DNA from: Candidatus Omnitrophota bacterium
GTDB taxonomy: Bacteria; Omnitrophota; Gorgyraeia; 2-01-FULL-45-10
Direction of reading: 5' to 3'
Assembly: GCA_030695725.1 (NCBI GenBank)
Contig: JAUYPN010000056.1
Location: 1 to 6,063 of the forward strand
Length of the DNA: 6,063 bases
Shown here: positions 1 to 5,019 of the stretch, one piece after another
Layout: each line of letters opens with the position of its first letter
How positions within the stretch are numbered: position 1 is the stretch's first letter
The notes under the pieces: generated by a model
What the model saw: only the letters and a program-made list of their open reading frames with translations
Databases searched by the model: none
Told to the model about the DNA's origin: nothing
Position numbers and translations under genes: made by a program

Positions 1-1
1 C

Positions 2-97
2 GTTGTGCAGAAGATAGAAAAAATGCCGACCGCCGCGGCAAATAGGCCTATTGTTGCGCAGAAGATCATCAAGGCATACATAAAGACGAAGCAATAA
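2..97 (+). CDS. C-terminal end of an unidentified protein (partial)
   Basis: An open frame enters from the left edge in frame 2 and stops at TAA 95-97, giving 31 residues that end IIKAYIKTKQ. The tail is basic and probably helical, and contains a NRPIVAQKIIKAY segment. This faintly recalls the last helix of PBP2-type penicillin-binding proteins, which often end in an 'API-(A)-KKIL-x-Y' pattern, but 31 residues are too few to identify a family. The next promoter starts only nine bases after the stop, so the following gene is probably transcribed independently. Being a real gene end is supported by strand and codon use similar to the neighbours; the identity is a guess. Confidence 0.45.
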   Translation, partial: VVQKIEKMPTAAANRPIVAQKIIKAYIKTKQ

Positions 98-105
98 TAT
101 AATGC

Positions 106-134
106 TTGATATTCCTCCGCGGAAGTTATATAAT
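106..134 (+). promoter_or_regulatory. sigma-70-type promoter for the zinc-ribbon gene
   Basis: TTGATA (106-111) and a perfect TATAAT (129-134) are separated by exactly 17 bases, so transcription should begin near 141. The spacer contains the perfect 8-bp palindrome TCCGCGGA (116-123), a position where a repressor or activator could bind, though nothing proves it is an operator. The predicted start coincides with the first base of a hairpin (142-162), giving the mRNA a structured 5' end and a leader of about 148 nt. Confidence 0.7.
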
Positions 135-141
135 CAGTCGT

Positions 142-162
142 CTGAAGTCACAGGGACTTCAG
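142..162 (+). repeat. perfect 8-bp inverted repeat at the 5' end of the leader
   Basis: CTGAAGTC (142-149) pairs perfectly with GACTTCAG (155-162) across a 5-base loop. It lies immediately at the transcription start predicted from the 106-134 promoter. A 5'-terminal hairpin can protect mRNA from decay; alternatively it may be the outer part of the palindromic element that follows. Confidence 0.6.
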
Positions 163-176
163 GGTATTTACCAGAG

Positions 177-236
177 CTATCCTACTTCGCTCAAAGGTTT
201 TCATCTTTGAGCTTCGTAGGGATAGGTCCTACGAAG
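177..236 (+). repeat. Palindromic element with two mutually exclusive hairpins
   Basis: Hairpin 1 pairs 181-196 with 205-220: 13 paired bases interrupted by one symmetric 3-base internal loop (TTC against TTC), with an 8-base apical loop. CTAT 177-180 extends it by pairing with ATAG 222-225 past a bulged G221. Hairpin 2 pairs CTTCGTAGG (212-220) perfectly with CCTACGAAG (228-236) over a 7-base loop. The two share bases 212-220 and cannot form together. A further related segment, CGAAGTAG (264-271), is the reverse complement of CTACTTCG (182-189). This looks like a REP- or MITE-like dispersed palindrome lodged in the 5' untranslated region; a regulatory role is possible but unproven. Confidence 0.65.
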
Positions 237-288
237 TTCTACCGTAGTTAACGAGTCGAAGGACGAAGTAGACCAAAAAGGAGGTAAC

Positions 289-450
289 ATGGCGTATCAA
301 CAAGGTGGTGGGTTTGGAGGCCCGAGGGAGATGCACAAAGCGACTTGCGCAGAATGTAAGAAAGAATGCGAAGTCCCTTTCAAGCCCAGAGAAGACCGTC
401 CGGTATACTGTAAGGACTGCTTTTCAAAGCGCAAGAACGAAGGCCGTTAA
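289..450 (+). CDS. Small CxxC-x17-CxxC zinc-ribbon protein
   Basis: This 53-residue protein was translated directly from the sequence. ATG 289 is preceded by an excellent Shine-Dalgarno, AAGGAGGT (278-285). A glycine-rich N-terminal tail (residues 6-12) leads to C20-A-E-C23 and C41-K-D-C44, with exactly 17 residues between the pairs, followed by a basic tail (SKRKNEGR). Four cysteines in this spacing should bind one zinc ion as a ribbon. The arrangement matches the CxxC-x17-CxxC domain described as TIGR04272 (family name from memory), seen as stand-alone mini-proteins or at the ends of larger proteins in uncultured bacteria. Its molecular role is unknown; the basic residues make nucleic-acid binding plausible. 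It has its own promoter and terminator, so it is monocistronic, and the strong ribosome binding site suggests high expression. Confidence 0.88.
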   Translation: MAYQQGGGFGGPREMHKATCAECKKECEVPFKPREDRPVYCKDCFSKRKNEGR

Positions 451-466
451 AAAGAGGAATTTAAAA

Positions 467-491
467 GTCCTATTATCGTAAATCTTAGGAC
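467..491 (+). repeat. Minor 6-bp inverted repeat downstream of the zinc-ribbon gene
   Basis: GTCCTA (467-472) can pair with TAGGAC (486-491) over a 13-base loop. TAGGA (486-490) could instead pair with TCCTA at 500-504, which would compete with the base of the terminator. It is weak and may be chance. Confidence 0.25.
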
Positions 492-503
492 CATAGAAAT
501 CCT

Positions 504-538
504 AACCCTCTGCAGCAATGTATGTTGCGGGGGGTTTT
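504..538 (+). terminator. Rho-independent terminator of the zinc-ribbon gene
   Basis: Bases 504-517 pair with 523-536 in an uninterrupted 14-bp stem containing three G-T wobbles. The loop is ATGTA (518-522), and a short T run (535-538) begins at the base of the stem. It lies 53 bases after the stop codon and should separate the mini-protein transcript from the operon downstream. Confidence 0.85.
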
Positions 539-544
539 CGTTTA

Positions 545-587
545 CCCCGTTAGAAACTATAATCTTGACCTTGTGTTTCTAATGGGG
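545..587 (+). repeat. 13-bp inverted repeat upstream of the dehydrogenase operon
   Basis: CCCCGTTAGAAAC (545-557) pairs with GTTTCTAATGGGG (575-587) with a single G-T wobble; the 17-base interval contains TATAATCTTGACC. No T run follows on either strand, so it is not a typical terminator. Its right arm overlaps the -35 region of the best operon promoter candidate, which would suit an operator or an attenuating leader structure. A small palindromic insertion is the alternative. Confidence 0.6.
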
Positions 588-600
588 CTTGGGGTAGAAT
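571..600 (+). promoter_or_regulatory. Candidate promoter of the dehydrogenase-pckG-aldolase operon
   Basis: TTGTGT (571-576) and TAGAAT (595-600) have an 18-base spacer, putting the start near 607 and leaving a very short leader before ATG 625. A second possibility is the perfect TATAAT at 558-563, but its -35 position (535-540, TTTTCG) is poor and lies in the preceding terminator. Neither is as convincing as the promoter at 106-134. Confidence 0.35.
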
Positions 601-624
601 ATAAAAAAAGGTGTGATTCTTTTT

Positions 625-1692
625 ATGCGCGTTGCGAGCTATTACAGTAATTCCGATATTCGTCTCGAAGAGAAGCCGAGGCCGACGATAGGCGAGGGCG
701 AACTTCTCGTGCGTATCGAGGCGAGCGGTATTTGCGGGACGGATTGCCTCGAATGGTACCGCATAAATCGAGTGCCGCTTGTGCTGGGGCACGAGATCGC
801 GGGTGTCGTGGCCGAAGTCGGGCGCGGGGCAAGGCTTTATAAAGTTGGTGACAGGGTCTCGGTATCGCACCATGTGCCGTGCGGGAAATGCCGTTTCTGT
901 AAATCCGGCCACGAGTCGGTCTGTGATACCTTAAGAAAGACGAATTTTGATCCGGGCGGTTTTTCCGAATTCGTGCGCGTTCCGAAAATCAACATTGAAA
1001 AAGGCGGCGTTTATAAATTACCGAAAAATGTATCGTTCGAGGAGGCGACGTTTATCGAACCGCTGGCGTGTGTTGTAAGAGGCCAGAGGCTCGCGAATTT
1101 CTCCGCCGAAGGCGGATCCGCCGATCTTTGTGGCGGAAGAAAAGACAAGTCGGTTCTTGTTATCGGCAGCGGTATTTCGGGGCTTCTGCATATTCAGCTT
1201 GCAAAGCTAGGCGGCGCTAAGATTATCGTTGCGACAGATATTTCGGAACCCAGATTGAAGGCTGCCAGGAAGCTCGGAGCCGATTACGCGATTGACGCAA
1301 GAGGCTACACGCCCAAACGTTTTAAAGAATTTAATAGCGGATATCTGGCGGATTTCGTGATAATCTGCGCGGGCGCTCGCCAGGCATTCGAACAAGGATT
1401 GAGATCCGTAGAGCGAGGCGGGACGGTTTTGGTTTTTGCCGCGGCCGGCAAAAACATGACAATGCCGGTTCCCATTAATGATATATTCTGGCGTAACGAA
1501 GTTACTATTACAAGTTCCTACGCCGGGAGCCCCGACGACCACCGCCAGGCGTTAGAGAAAATTGCTTCGCATAAAATAAACGTTTATGATATGATAACAC
1601 ATCGGTTTGGCCTTGGCGGGACCGGCAGGGGATTCAGGCTTGTCGCCAAGGCGAAAGAATCGATCAAAGTTATAATAGAACCGCAGAAATGA
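625..1692 (+). CDS. Zinc-dependent medium-chain alcohol/polyol dehydrogenase
   Basis: This is an NAD(P)-dependent dehydrogenase of the zinc-containing MDR family (sorbitol, threonine and alcohol dehydrogenases), 355 residues, a normal family length. Catalytic zinc ligands are visible as C37 and G55-H56-E57. The structural zinc site is C86, C89, C92 and C100 in canonical spacing. The Rossmann fold has G181-S-G-I-S-G186, with D205 at the end of the second strand suggesting NAD(H) over NADP(H). I chose ATG 625 because the protein then starts MRVASYY, as relatives do; an in-frame GTG at 613 would add four residues but leaves AAGG almost touching the start codon. The AAGG before ATG 625 is rather far away (about 13 bases). 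Residues 160-171 look like an extra segment encoded by a palindrome (see 1102-1137). The stop overlaps the next start by four bases. The substrate cannot be read from the sequence. Confidence 0.92.
   Translation: MRVASYYSNSDIRLEEKPRPTIGEGELLVRIEASGICGTDCLEWYRINRVPLVLGHEIAGVVAEVGRGARLYKVGDRVSVSHHVPCGKCRFCKSGHESVCDTLRKTNFDPGGFSEFVRVPKINIEKGGVYKLPKNVSFEEATFIEPLACVVRGQRLANFSAEGGSADLCGGRKDKSVLVIGSGISGLLHIQLAKLGGAKIIVATDISEPRLKAARKLGADYAIDARGYTPKRFKEFNSGYLADFVIICAGARQAFEQGLRSVERGGTVLVFAAAGKNMTMPVPINDIFWRNEVTITSSYAGSPDDHRQALEKIASHKINVYDMITHRFGLGGTGRGFRLVAKAKESIKVIIEPQK
1102..1137 (+). repeat. Palindromic element inside the dehydrogenase gene
   Basis: TCCGCC (1102-1107) pairs with GGCGGA (1111-1116) over a GAA loop. 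TCCGCC (1117-1122) then pairs with GGCGGA (1132-1137) over 9 bases, and the centre 1111-1122 is itself a perfect 12-bp palindrome. It is read in frame as about 12 residues (160-171) rich in Gly, Ser and Ala, placed exactly between the catalytic half and the Rossmann domain. Relatives usually pass from this helix to the GxGxxG strand with fewer residues, so it appears to be an in-frame insertion. Confidence 0.6.
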
Positions 1693-3464
1693 CTACACCA
1701 CTGCAAATTTGGGTCGAGGAACAAGCGAAGCTGACAAAGCCGGATAAGGTCTATTGGTGCGACGGTTCCGAGGAGGAAGCGCATAGACTTATAGAGATCG
1801 GCATGAAGGAAGAGAGCATTGCCGGCACTCCCATTTTTCGCGAGCTTAATCAAAAGACATTCCCAAATTCATATTATCACAGAAGCCACCCGACGGACGT
1901 AGCGCGCACGGAGCATCTTACTTTTGTCTGCCATCCGGATAAAGAAACCGCAGGACCGAACAACAACTGGATGGACCCGGACGAGGCGAAAGAGAAGATG
2001 CGCGGGATCTCGGATGGTTGTATGCGCGGAAAAACGATGTATGTCCTTCCTTATATGATGGGCCACCCGCAGTCGCCTTATGCGAAGGCATGTGTGCAGC
2101 TGACAGATGTATCTTACGTCGCGATAAGCATGCGCATAATGACGCGGATGACCAGGGATGTCATCGACAAGATCGGAAGCCGCGAAGACTTTGTCAAAGG
2201 GCTGCATTCAGTAGGAGATTTCGACCCGAATAAACGATTTATCATGCATTTTCCGGAGGAGAATTTTGTCTGGAGCGTTGGCTCAGGGTACGGCGGAAAC
2301 GCGCTTCTCGGGAAAAAATGTTTTTCATTAAGGATCGCGTCATACCTCGGCTTACGGGAAGGCTGGCTTGCCGAGCACATGGTCATCATGGGCATACAGG
2401 ACCCGCGGGGAGATACCACATACATTACCGCTGCGCTTCCCAGCGCCTGCGGAAAGACGAATCTCGCGATGTTGGAATCGGCTCTGCCGGGTTATAAGGT
2501 GTGGACGATCGGAGATGACATCGCGTGGCTCAACATCGGCGCCGACGGAAGATTGTGGGCGATAAATCCCGAGACGGGATTCTTCGGCGTTGCGCCCGGC
2601 ACATCAATGAAGACGAACCCCAACATGATGCGGACATTGAAAAAAGGCACGTTCTACCCGACACTTTTTACCAACACCGCTTTAAATACGGACACAAACG
2701 AGCCGTGGTGGGAAGGAATGGACGGCGCGGAACCAAAAAATCTTGTCGATTGGCAGGGAAATAAGTGGGATAGTTCGATGGGCACGAAGGCCGCCCAGCC
2801 TAATTCGCGGTTTACCGCATCGACATCCCAGTGCCCCGCACTGTCACCCGAGTTTAACAATCCCAAGGGCGTTCCCATCTCCGCGATAATATTCGGCGGG
2901 AAGCGCACGCAAGTAAAGCCGCTCGTCGTCGAAGGATCCAGCTGGCAGAATAGCGTCTTTTTGGGAGCAAGGATGGGATCGGAGACGACCGCCGCCGCGA
3001 TTCATCAGGAAGACGTCGTAAGGCGCGATCCGATGGCGATGCTTCCCTTCTGCGGCTACAACATGGCGGATTATTTCGGTCACTGGTTTAATATAGGTAA
3101 GAGGCTGAAGCGGCCGCCCAAGATATTTTCCATCAATTGGTTCAGGACCGACGATAAAGGCAATTACATCTGGCCGGGATTCGGCGAAAATATCAGAGTA
3201 TTGAAATGGATTGTAGATAGGGCGCATAATAAAGTAGGCGCGAAAGAGACGCCGATAGGCCTTATGCCCCACCTGAAGGATCTTGACCTGTCCGGATTGA
3301 GCATAAAGAAGGAAAACCTCGAAAAGTTATTCGGCCTTGATGTAAAAGGCTGGCAGCGTGAGGCCGAAGACATTAAAGTATTTTTCGAAAAGTTCGGCGA
3401 CAGGATGCCGAAGGAAATTTGGGAAGAATTTTATAAGATGAAAGCAAAACTCGGAGGGAGTTAA
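1689..3464 (+). CDS. pckG: Phosphoenolpyruvate carboxykinase (GTP)
   Basis: This enzyme converts oxaloacetate plus GTP to PEP, GDP and CO2, the entry step of gluconeogenesis, and acts in the cytoplasm. The protein has 591 residues, close to the usual size of about 600. Landmarks equivalent to the rat enzyme are all present: R73 in V-A-R-T-E, Y201 in S-G-Y-G-G-N, the metal ligands K210 and H230, the P-loop A253-C-G-K-T-N258 with the reactive C254, the kinase-2 motif G276-D-D-I-A-W, F402-G-G-K-R for PEP binding, and the guanine-stacking aromatics F485, Y493 and F498. These aromatics and the ACGKTN loop separate it from the ATP-dependent family. Nothing looks broken. ATG 1689 lies within the ATGA overlap with the dehydrogenase, implying translational coupling. 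The next gene begins four bases after the stop codon. GTP specificity is inferred from family motifs. Confidence 0.98.
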   Translation: MTTPLQIWVEEQAKLTKPDKVYWCDGSEEEAHRLIEIGMKEESIAGTPIFRELNQKTFPNSYYHRSHPTDVARTEHLTFVCHPDKETAGPNNNWMDPDEAKEKMRGISDGCMRGKTMYVLPYMMGHPQSPYAKACVQLTDVSYVAISMRIMTRMTRDVIDKIGSREDFVKGLHSVGDFDPNKRFIMHFPEENFVWSVGSGYGGNALLGKKCFSLRIASYLGLREGWLAEHMVIMGIQDPRGDTTYITAALPSACGKTNLAMLESALPGYKVWTIGDDIAWLNIGADGRLWAINPETGFFGVAPGTSMKTNPNMMRTLKKGTFYPTLFTNTALNTDTNEPWWEGMDGAEPKNLVDWQGNKWDSSMGTKAAQPNSRFTASTSQCPALSPEFNNPKGVPISAIIFGGKRTQVKPLVVEGSSWQNSVFLGARMGSETTAAAIHQEDVVRRDPMAMLPFCGYNMADYFGHWFNIGKRLKRPPKIFSINWFRTDDKGNYIWPGFGENIRVLKWIVDRAHNKVGAKETPIGLMPHLKDLDLSGLSIKKENLEKLFGLDVKGWQREAEDIKVFFEKFGDRMPKEIWEEFYKMKAKLGGS

Positions 3465-3467
3465 AAT

Positions 3468-4241
3468 ATGGACTGGGGAATGAAGAACAGAATGTCGCGA
3501 TTAATAAAATCTGATGACGAAAGAGCCGTATGGCTTGCGATAGACCACGGATATTTTCTGGGGCCGCTTTCTAAGCTTGAAGAACCGGCAAAAACGATAA
3601 AGCCGCTTGCCCCTTACGCTGACGCGCTTATGCTCACAAGGGGGATTTTAAGAAATTGCGTTGATGCCGGGCTGGATCTTCCTATGATCTTGAGAGTATC
3701 GGGTGGGAATAGTATTGTTGGCCCCGCGCTTTCAAACGAATCTATTCAAACCTCAGTGGAGGAAGCGATCCGCTTAAACGCCTCGGCTGTTGCCTTTTCG
3801 ATTTACGTCGGGACAGAGCATGAGCACCAGACCTTGATCGCGTTAGGCAACCTCGTGAACGAAGCCCAGAGATACGGCATTCCTGTTTTAGCGGTTACGG
3901 CCGTCGGCAAAGAGCTTGAGAAGCGCGACGCGCGCTACCTCGGATTATGCTGCAGGATTGCCTCTGAACTCGGAGCGCAGATAGTGAAGACTTATTACTG
4001 CGAAGATTTTGGGAAGGTCGTGAAGTCCTGCCCGGTTCCCCTGGTAGTTGCCGGCGGGCCTAAGCTTAAGACGGGGATGGACGTGTTGGGATTAGCGCAT
4101 GCGGCCGTAAACGAAGGCGCCGCGGGCGTTGATATGGGCCGCAACATCTGGCAGTCGGATAACGCCGTCGGCATGATAAGGGCGATCCGGAAAATTGTCC
4201 ACGAGAACGCGTCAGTCAAGGAAGCAAGTAAGCTATTGTAA
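3468..4241 (+). CDS. lsrF: LsrF-family class I aldolase/thiolase (DhnA type)
   Basis: The 257-residue TIM-barrel protein resembles E. coli LsrF along its whole length: D2-W-G-M with R-x-S-R, D26-H-G-Y-F, T57-R-G-I-L-R, V77-S-G-G-N-S-I, Y113-V-G-T-E-H-E-H-Q, and the C-terminal phosphate-binding G220-V-D-M-G-R-N-I-W-Q-S-D. K174 in I-V-K-T-Y-Y is the expected Schiff-base lysine of the DhnA/LsrF group. E. coli LsrF cleaves the phosphorylated autoinducer-2 product 3-hydroxy-5-phosphonooxypentane-2,4-dione. Relatives include fructose-bisphosphate aldolase class I (DhnA) and archaeal ADH synthase of aromatic biosynthesis. It is shorter at the N-terminus than E. coli LsrF. The ribosome binding site GGAGG (3453-3457) lies inside the end of pckG. 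No other lsr gene is visible, so the symbol reflects homology; a sugar-phosphate aldolase role beside pckG is equally plausible. Confidence 0.88.
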   Translation: MDWGMKNRMSRLIKSDDERAVWLAIDHGYFLGPLSKLEEPAKTIKPLAPYADALMLTRGILRNCVDAGLDLPMILRVSGGNSIVGPALSNESIQTSVEEAIRLNASAVAFSIYVGTEHEHQTLIALGNLVNEAQRYGIPVLAVTAVGKELEKRDARYLGLCCRIASELGAQIVKTYYCEDFGKVVKSCPVPLVVAGGPKLKTGMDVLGLAHAAVNEGAAGVDMGRNIWQSDNAVGMIRAIRKIVHENASVKEASKLL

Positions 4242-4253
4242 ATAATAAACTTG

Positions 4254-4306
4254 GCCTCGGCCGGAGACCTCGGCACGAAAGCAAACACCGTGGCTTAATT
4301 AACTTG
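4254..4306 (+). repeat. Dispersed repeat, copy A (53 nt)
   Basis: This copy matches 4925-4976 in three conserved blocks: GCCTCGG, then after one Y the block CGGAGACCTCGGCAC, then after a variable 7-8 bases ACACCG, one Y and GGCTTAATTAACTTG. In this copy the variable bases are GAAAGCAA. GCCTCGG (4254-4260) can pair with CCGTGGC (4288-4294) with one mismatch. The hexamer AACTTG occurs just before (4248-4253) and at the end (4301-4306), which could be a chance or insertion-related direct repeat. It lies 12 bases after the aldolase stop. Confidence 0.85.
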
Positions 4307-4315
4307 CTTTTTTTT
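4278..4315 (+). terminator. Probable terminator of the pckG operon, built partly from repeat A
   Basis: AAAGCAA (4278-4284), the variable part of repeat A, pairs perfectly with TTGCTTT (4304-4310) over a 19-base loop. A run of eight T follows (4308-4315). The stem is AT-rich and the loop large, so strength is uncertain, but the T run is well placed. The right arm also contains the -35 hexamer of the next promoter. Confidence 0.55.
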
Positions 4316-4332
4316 AACATTATGGGTATAAT
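4304..4332 (+). promoter_or_regulatory. Promoter of the lipoprotein gene
   Basis: TTGCTT (4304-4309) and a perfect TATAAT (4327-4332) are 17 bases apart, so the start is expected near 4339, leaving a leader of about 44 nt. A second TATAAT at 4344-4349 (-35 position TATGGG, poor) might act as an alternative. The -35 overlaps the terminator stem of the operon upstream. Confidence 0.6.
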
Positions 4333-4382
4333 CTTACCGTACATATAATCTTGACAAGAGAAGACCAATTAAGGAGGATAAG

Positions 4383-4892
4383 ATGGGCAGGAAAAGTTAC
4401 GTATATCTCGTGATCGCGATCATGGCGGCCTTTTTTGTTGCCGGCTGCGAAACCGTTCCGAAGAAATTCAGGGAAGAGGTCTCCGGTATAAGATCCAAGG
4501 TAGATACCCTTGAGTCGAGGGTGGAAGGCGTGGAATCGAAACAGTCTGATGTCGAACGCATGGCGAGCGAACGGCTCGAGAGGCTTGAAGAGATGAAAGT
4601 CGTGAAGGAACAATCTGTAAAGACGAACTTTGAGATAAGGCCAAAAGCGGGTAAGTCAAAAGAACATATAAAAGAGATTCAGGCTTGTCTGCAGAACGCC
4701 GGATTTTACAAAGGTGAGATCGACGGCATAAAAGGCAGGGGCACGAAAAGAGCGATAAAGGAGTTTCAGGGGGCGAATGGCCTAAAGGCGGATGGTAAGG
4801 TCGGGCCGAAGACCTGGGAACTTCTTTCAAAATATGCGTCCGGCGGTGCGGCTTCAAACGCTGCAGGTCCGGAAGAGGGAGCGACCAAATAG
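4383..4892 (+). CDS. Lipoprotein with coiled coil and peptidoglycan-binding domain
   Basis: This 169-residue envelope protein starts at ATG 4383, five bases after the strong Shine-Dalgarno AAGGAGG (4371-4377). Residues 1-21 form a lipoprotein signal peptide: basic MGRK, a hydrophobic core, and lipobox V19-A-G-C22. E23, rather than Asp, follows the lipidated Cys; by the E. coli rule this would allow outer-membrane sorting. Residues about 28-75 are highly charged heptad-like sequence, probably a coiled coil that forms oligomers. Residues about 93-151 form a peptidoglycan-binding domain of the PG_binding_1 type, with the hallmark sequence F108-Y-K-G-E-I-D-G, T121-K-R-A-I-K-E-F-Q and D137-G-K-V-G-P-K-T-W. 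The last 18 residues are low-complexity. It likely tethers a membrane to the cell wall. The protein family beyond these domains is not recognised. Confidence 0.88.
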   Translation: MGRKSYVYLVIAIMAAFFVAGCETVPKKFREEVSGIRSKVDTLESRVEGVESKQSDVERMASERLERLEEMKVVKEQSVKTNFEIRPKAGKSKEHIKEIQACLQNAGFYKGEIDGIKGRGTKRAIKEFQGANGLKADGKVGPKTWELLSKYASGGAASNAAGPEEGATK

Positions 4893-4893
4893 C

Positions 4894-4921
4894 CGATAGT
4901 CGATAGTTAATAGTCGATAGT
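4894..4921 (+). repeat. Heptanucleotide tandem repeat (4 units)
   Basis: Four consecutive 7-base units read CGATAGT, CGATAGT, TAATAGT and CGATAGT, starting two bases after the lipoprotein stop codon and ending just before repeat B. The seven-base period resembles the short tandem heptamer repeats known from cyanobacteria and some uncultured phyla. Copy number may vary between strains. Confidence 0.8.
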
Positions 4922-4924
4922 TTA

Positions 4925-4976
4925 GCCTCGGTCGGAGACCTCGGCACTTAGTAGACACCGCGGCTTAATTAACTTG
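4925..4976 (+). repeat. Dispersed repeat, copy B (52 nt)
   Basis: This is the second copy of the repeat at 4254-4306, in the same orientation, also downstream of a gene and upstream of the next transcription unit. The variable segment here is TTAGTAG. Its ends pair better than in copy A: AGCCTCGGT (4924-4932) with ACCGCGGCT (4957-4965), one mismatch. An inner GGTC-GGA-GACC hairpin (4930-4940) is possible but would compete with it. No coding function is evident. Confidence 0.85.
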
Positions 4977-4979
4977 TGG

Positions 4980-5019
4980 AAGGAGCGGCCCTCGGTAGTA
5001 AGGAGAGCGGCTCCTTTTT
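4980..5019 (+). terminator. Terminator of the lipoprotein gene
   Basis: AAGGAGC (4980-4986) pairs with GCTCCTT (5010-5016). The stem continues inward after one mismatch with GC (4988-4989) and CTC (4991-4993) against matching bases up to 5008. A run of five T (5015-5019) ends it. It places the heptamers and repeat B inside the 3' untranslated region of the lipoprotein mRNA. Confidence 0.65.

Noticed and set aside
142..288. A known riboswitch class in the leader of the zinc-ribbon gene
   Set aside because: I recognise none of the conserved cores of common riboswitches; the structure is explained by simple palindromes.
613..624. GTG at 613 as start of the dehydrogenase
   Set aside because: AAGG almost touches the codon, so there is no usable ribosome-binding spacing, and the extra residues VILF are not typical of the family. 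It remains possible but less likely than ATG 625.
550..912. Minus-strand open frame of 120 codons overlapping the dehydrogenase start
   Set aside because: It is opposite a well-supported zinc dehydrogenase, runs into the inverted repeat at 545-587 and shows no family features.
4247..4306. AACTTG flanking repeat A as a transposition target duplication
   Set aside because: Copy B has no matching upstream AACTTG and the downstream hexamer belongs to the conserved repeat itself, so a target-site duplication is not supported.
4351..4356. Perfect TTGACA hexamer as a -35 box for the lipoprotein gene
   Set aside because: The matching -10 position (4374-4379) is GAGGAT inside the ribosome binding site, and the start would fall inside the coding region. 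TTGCTT-N17-TATAAT is better.
4468..4947. Long open frame of 159 codons on the minus strand, opposite the lipoprotein gene
   Set aside because: It lies wholly opposite a gene with clear domains and runs into the heptamer and repeat B; no ribosome binding site or recognisable motif. It is a shadow.
4254..4976. CRISPR array or integron cassettes suggested by two similar repeats
   Set aside because: The copies are 671 bases apart with a whole gene between them, and there is no regular spacer. I found no paired attC core sites (GTTRRRY with RYYYAAC) at the repeat ends.
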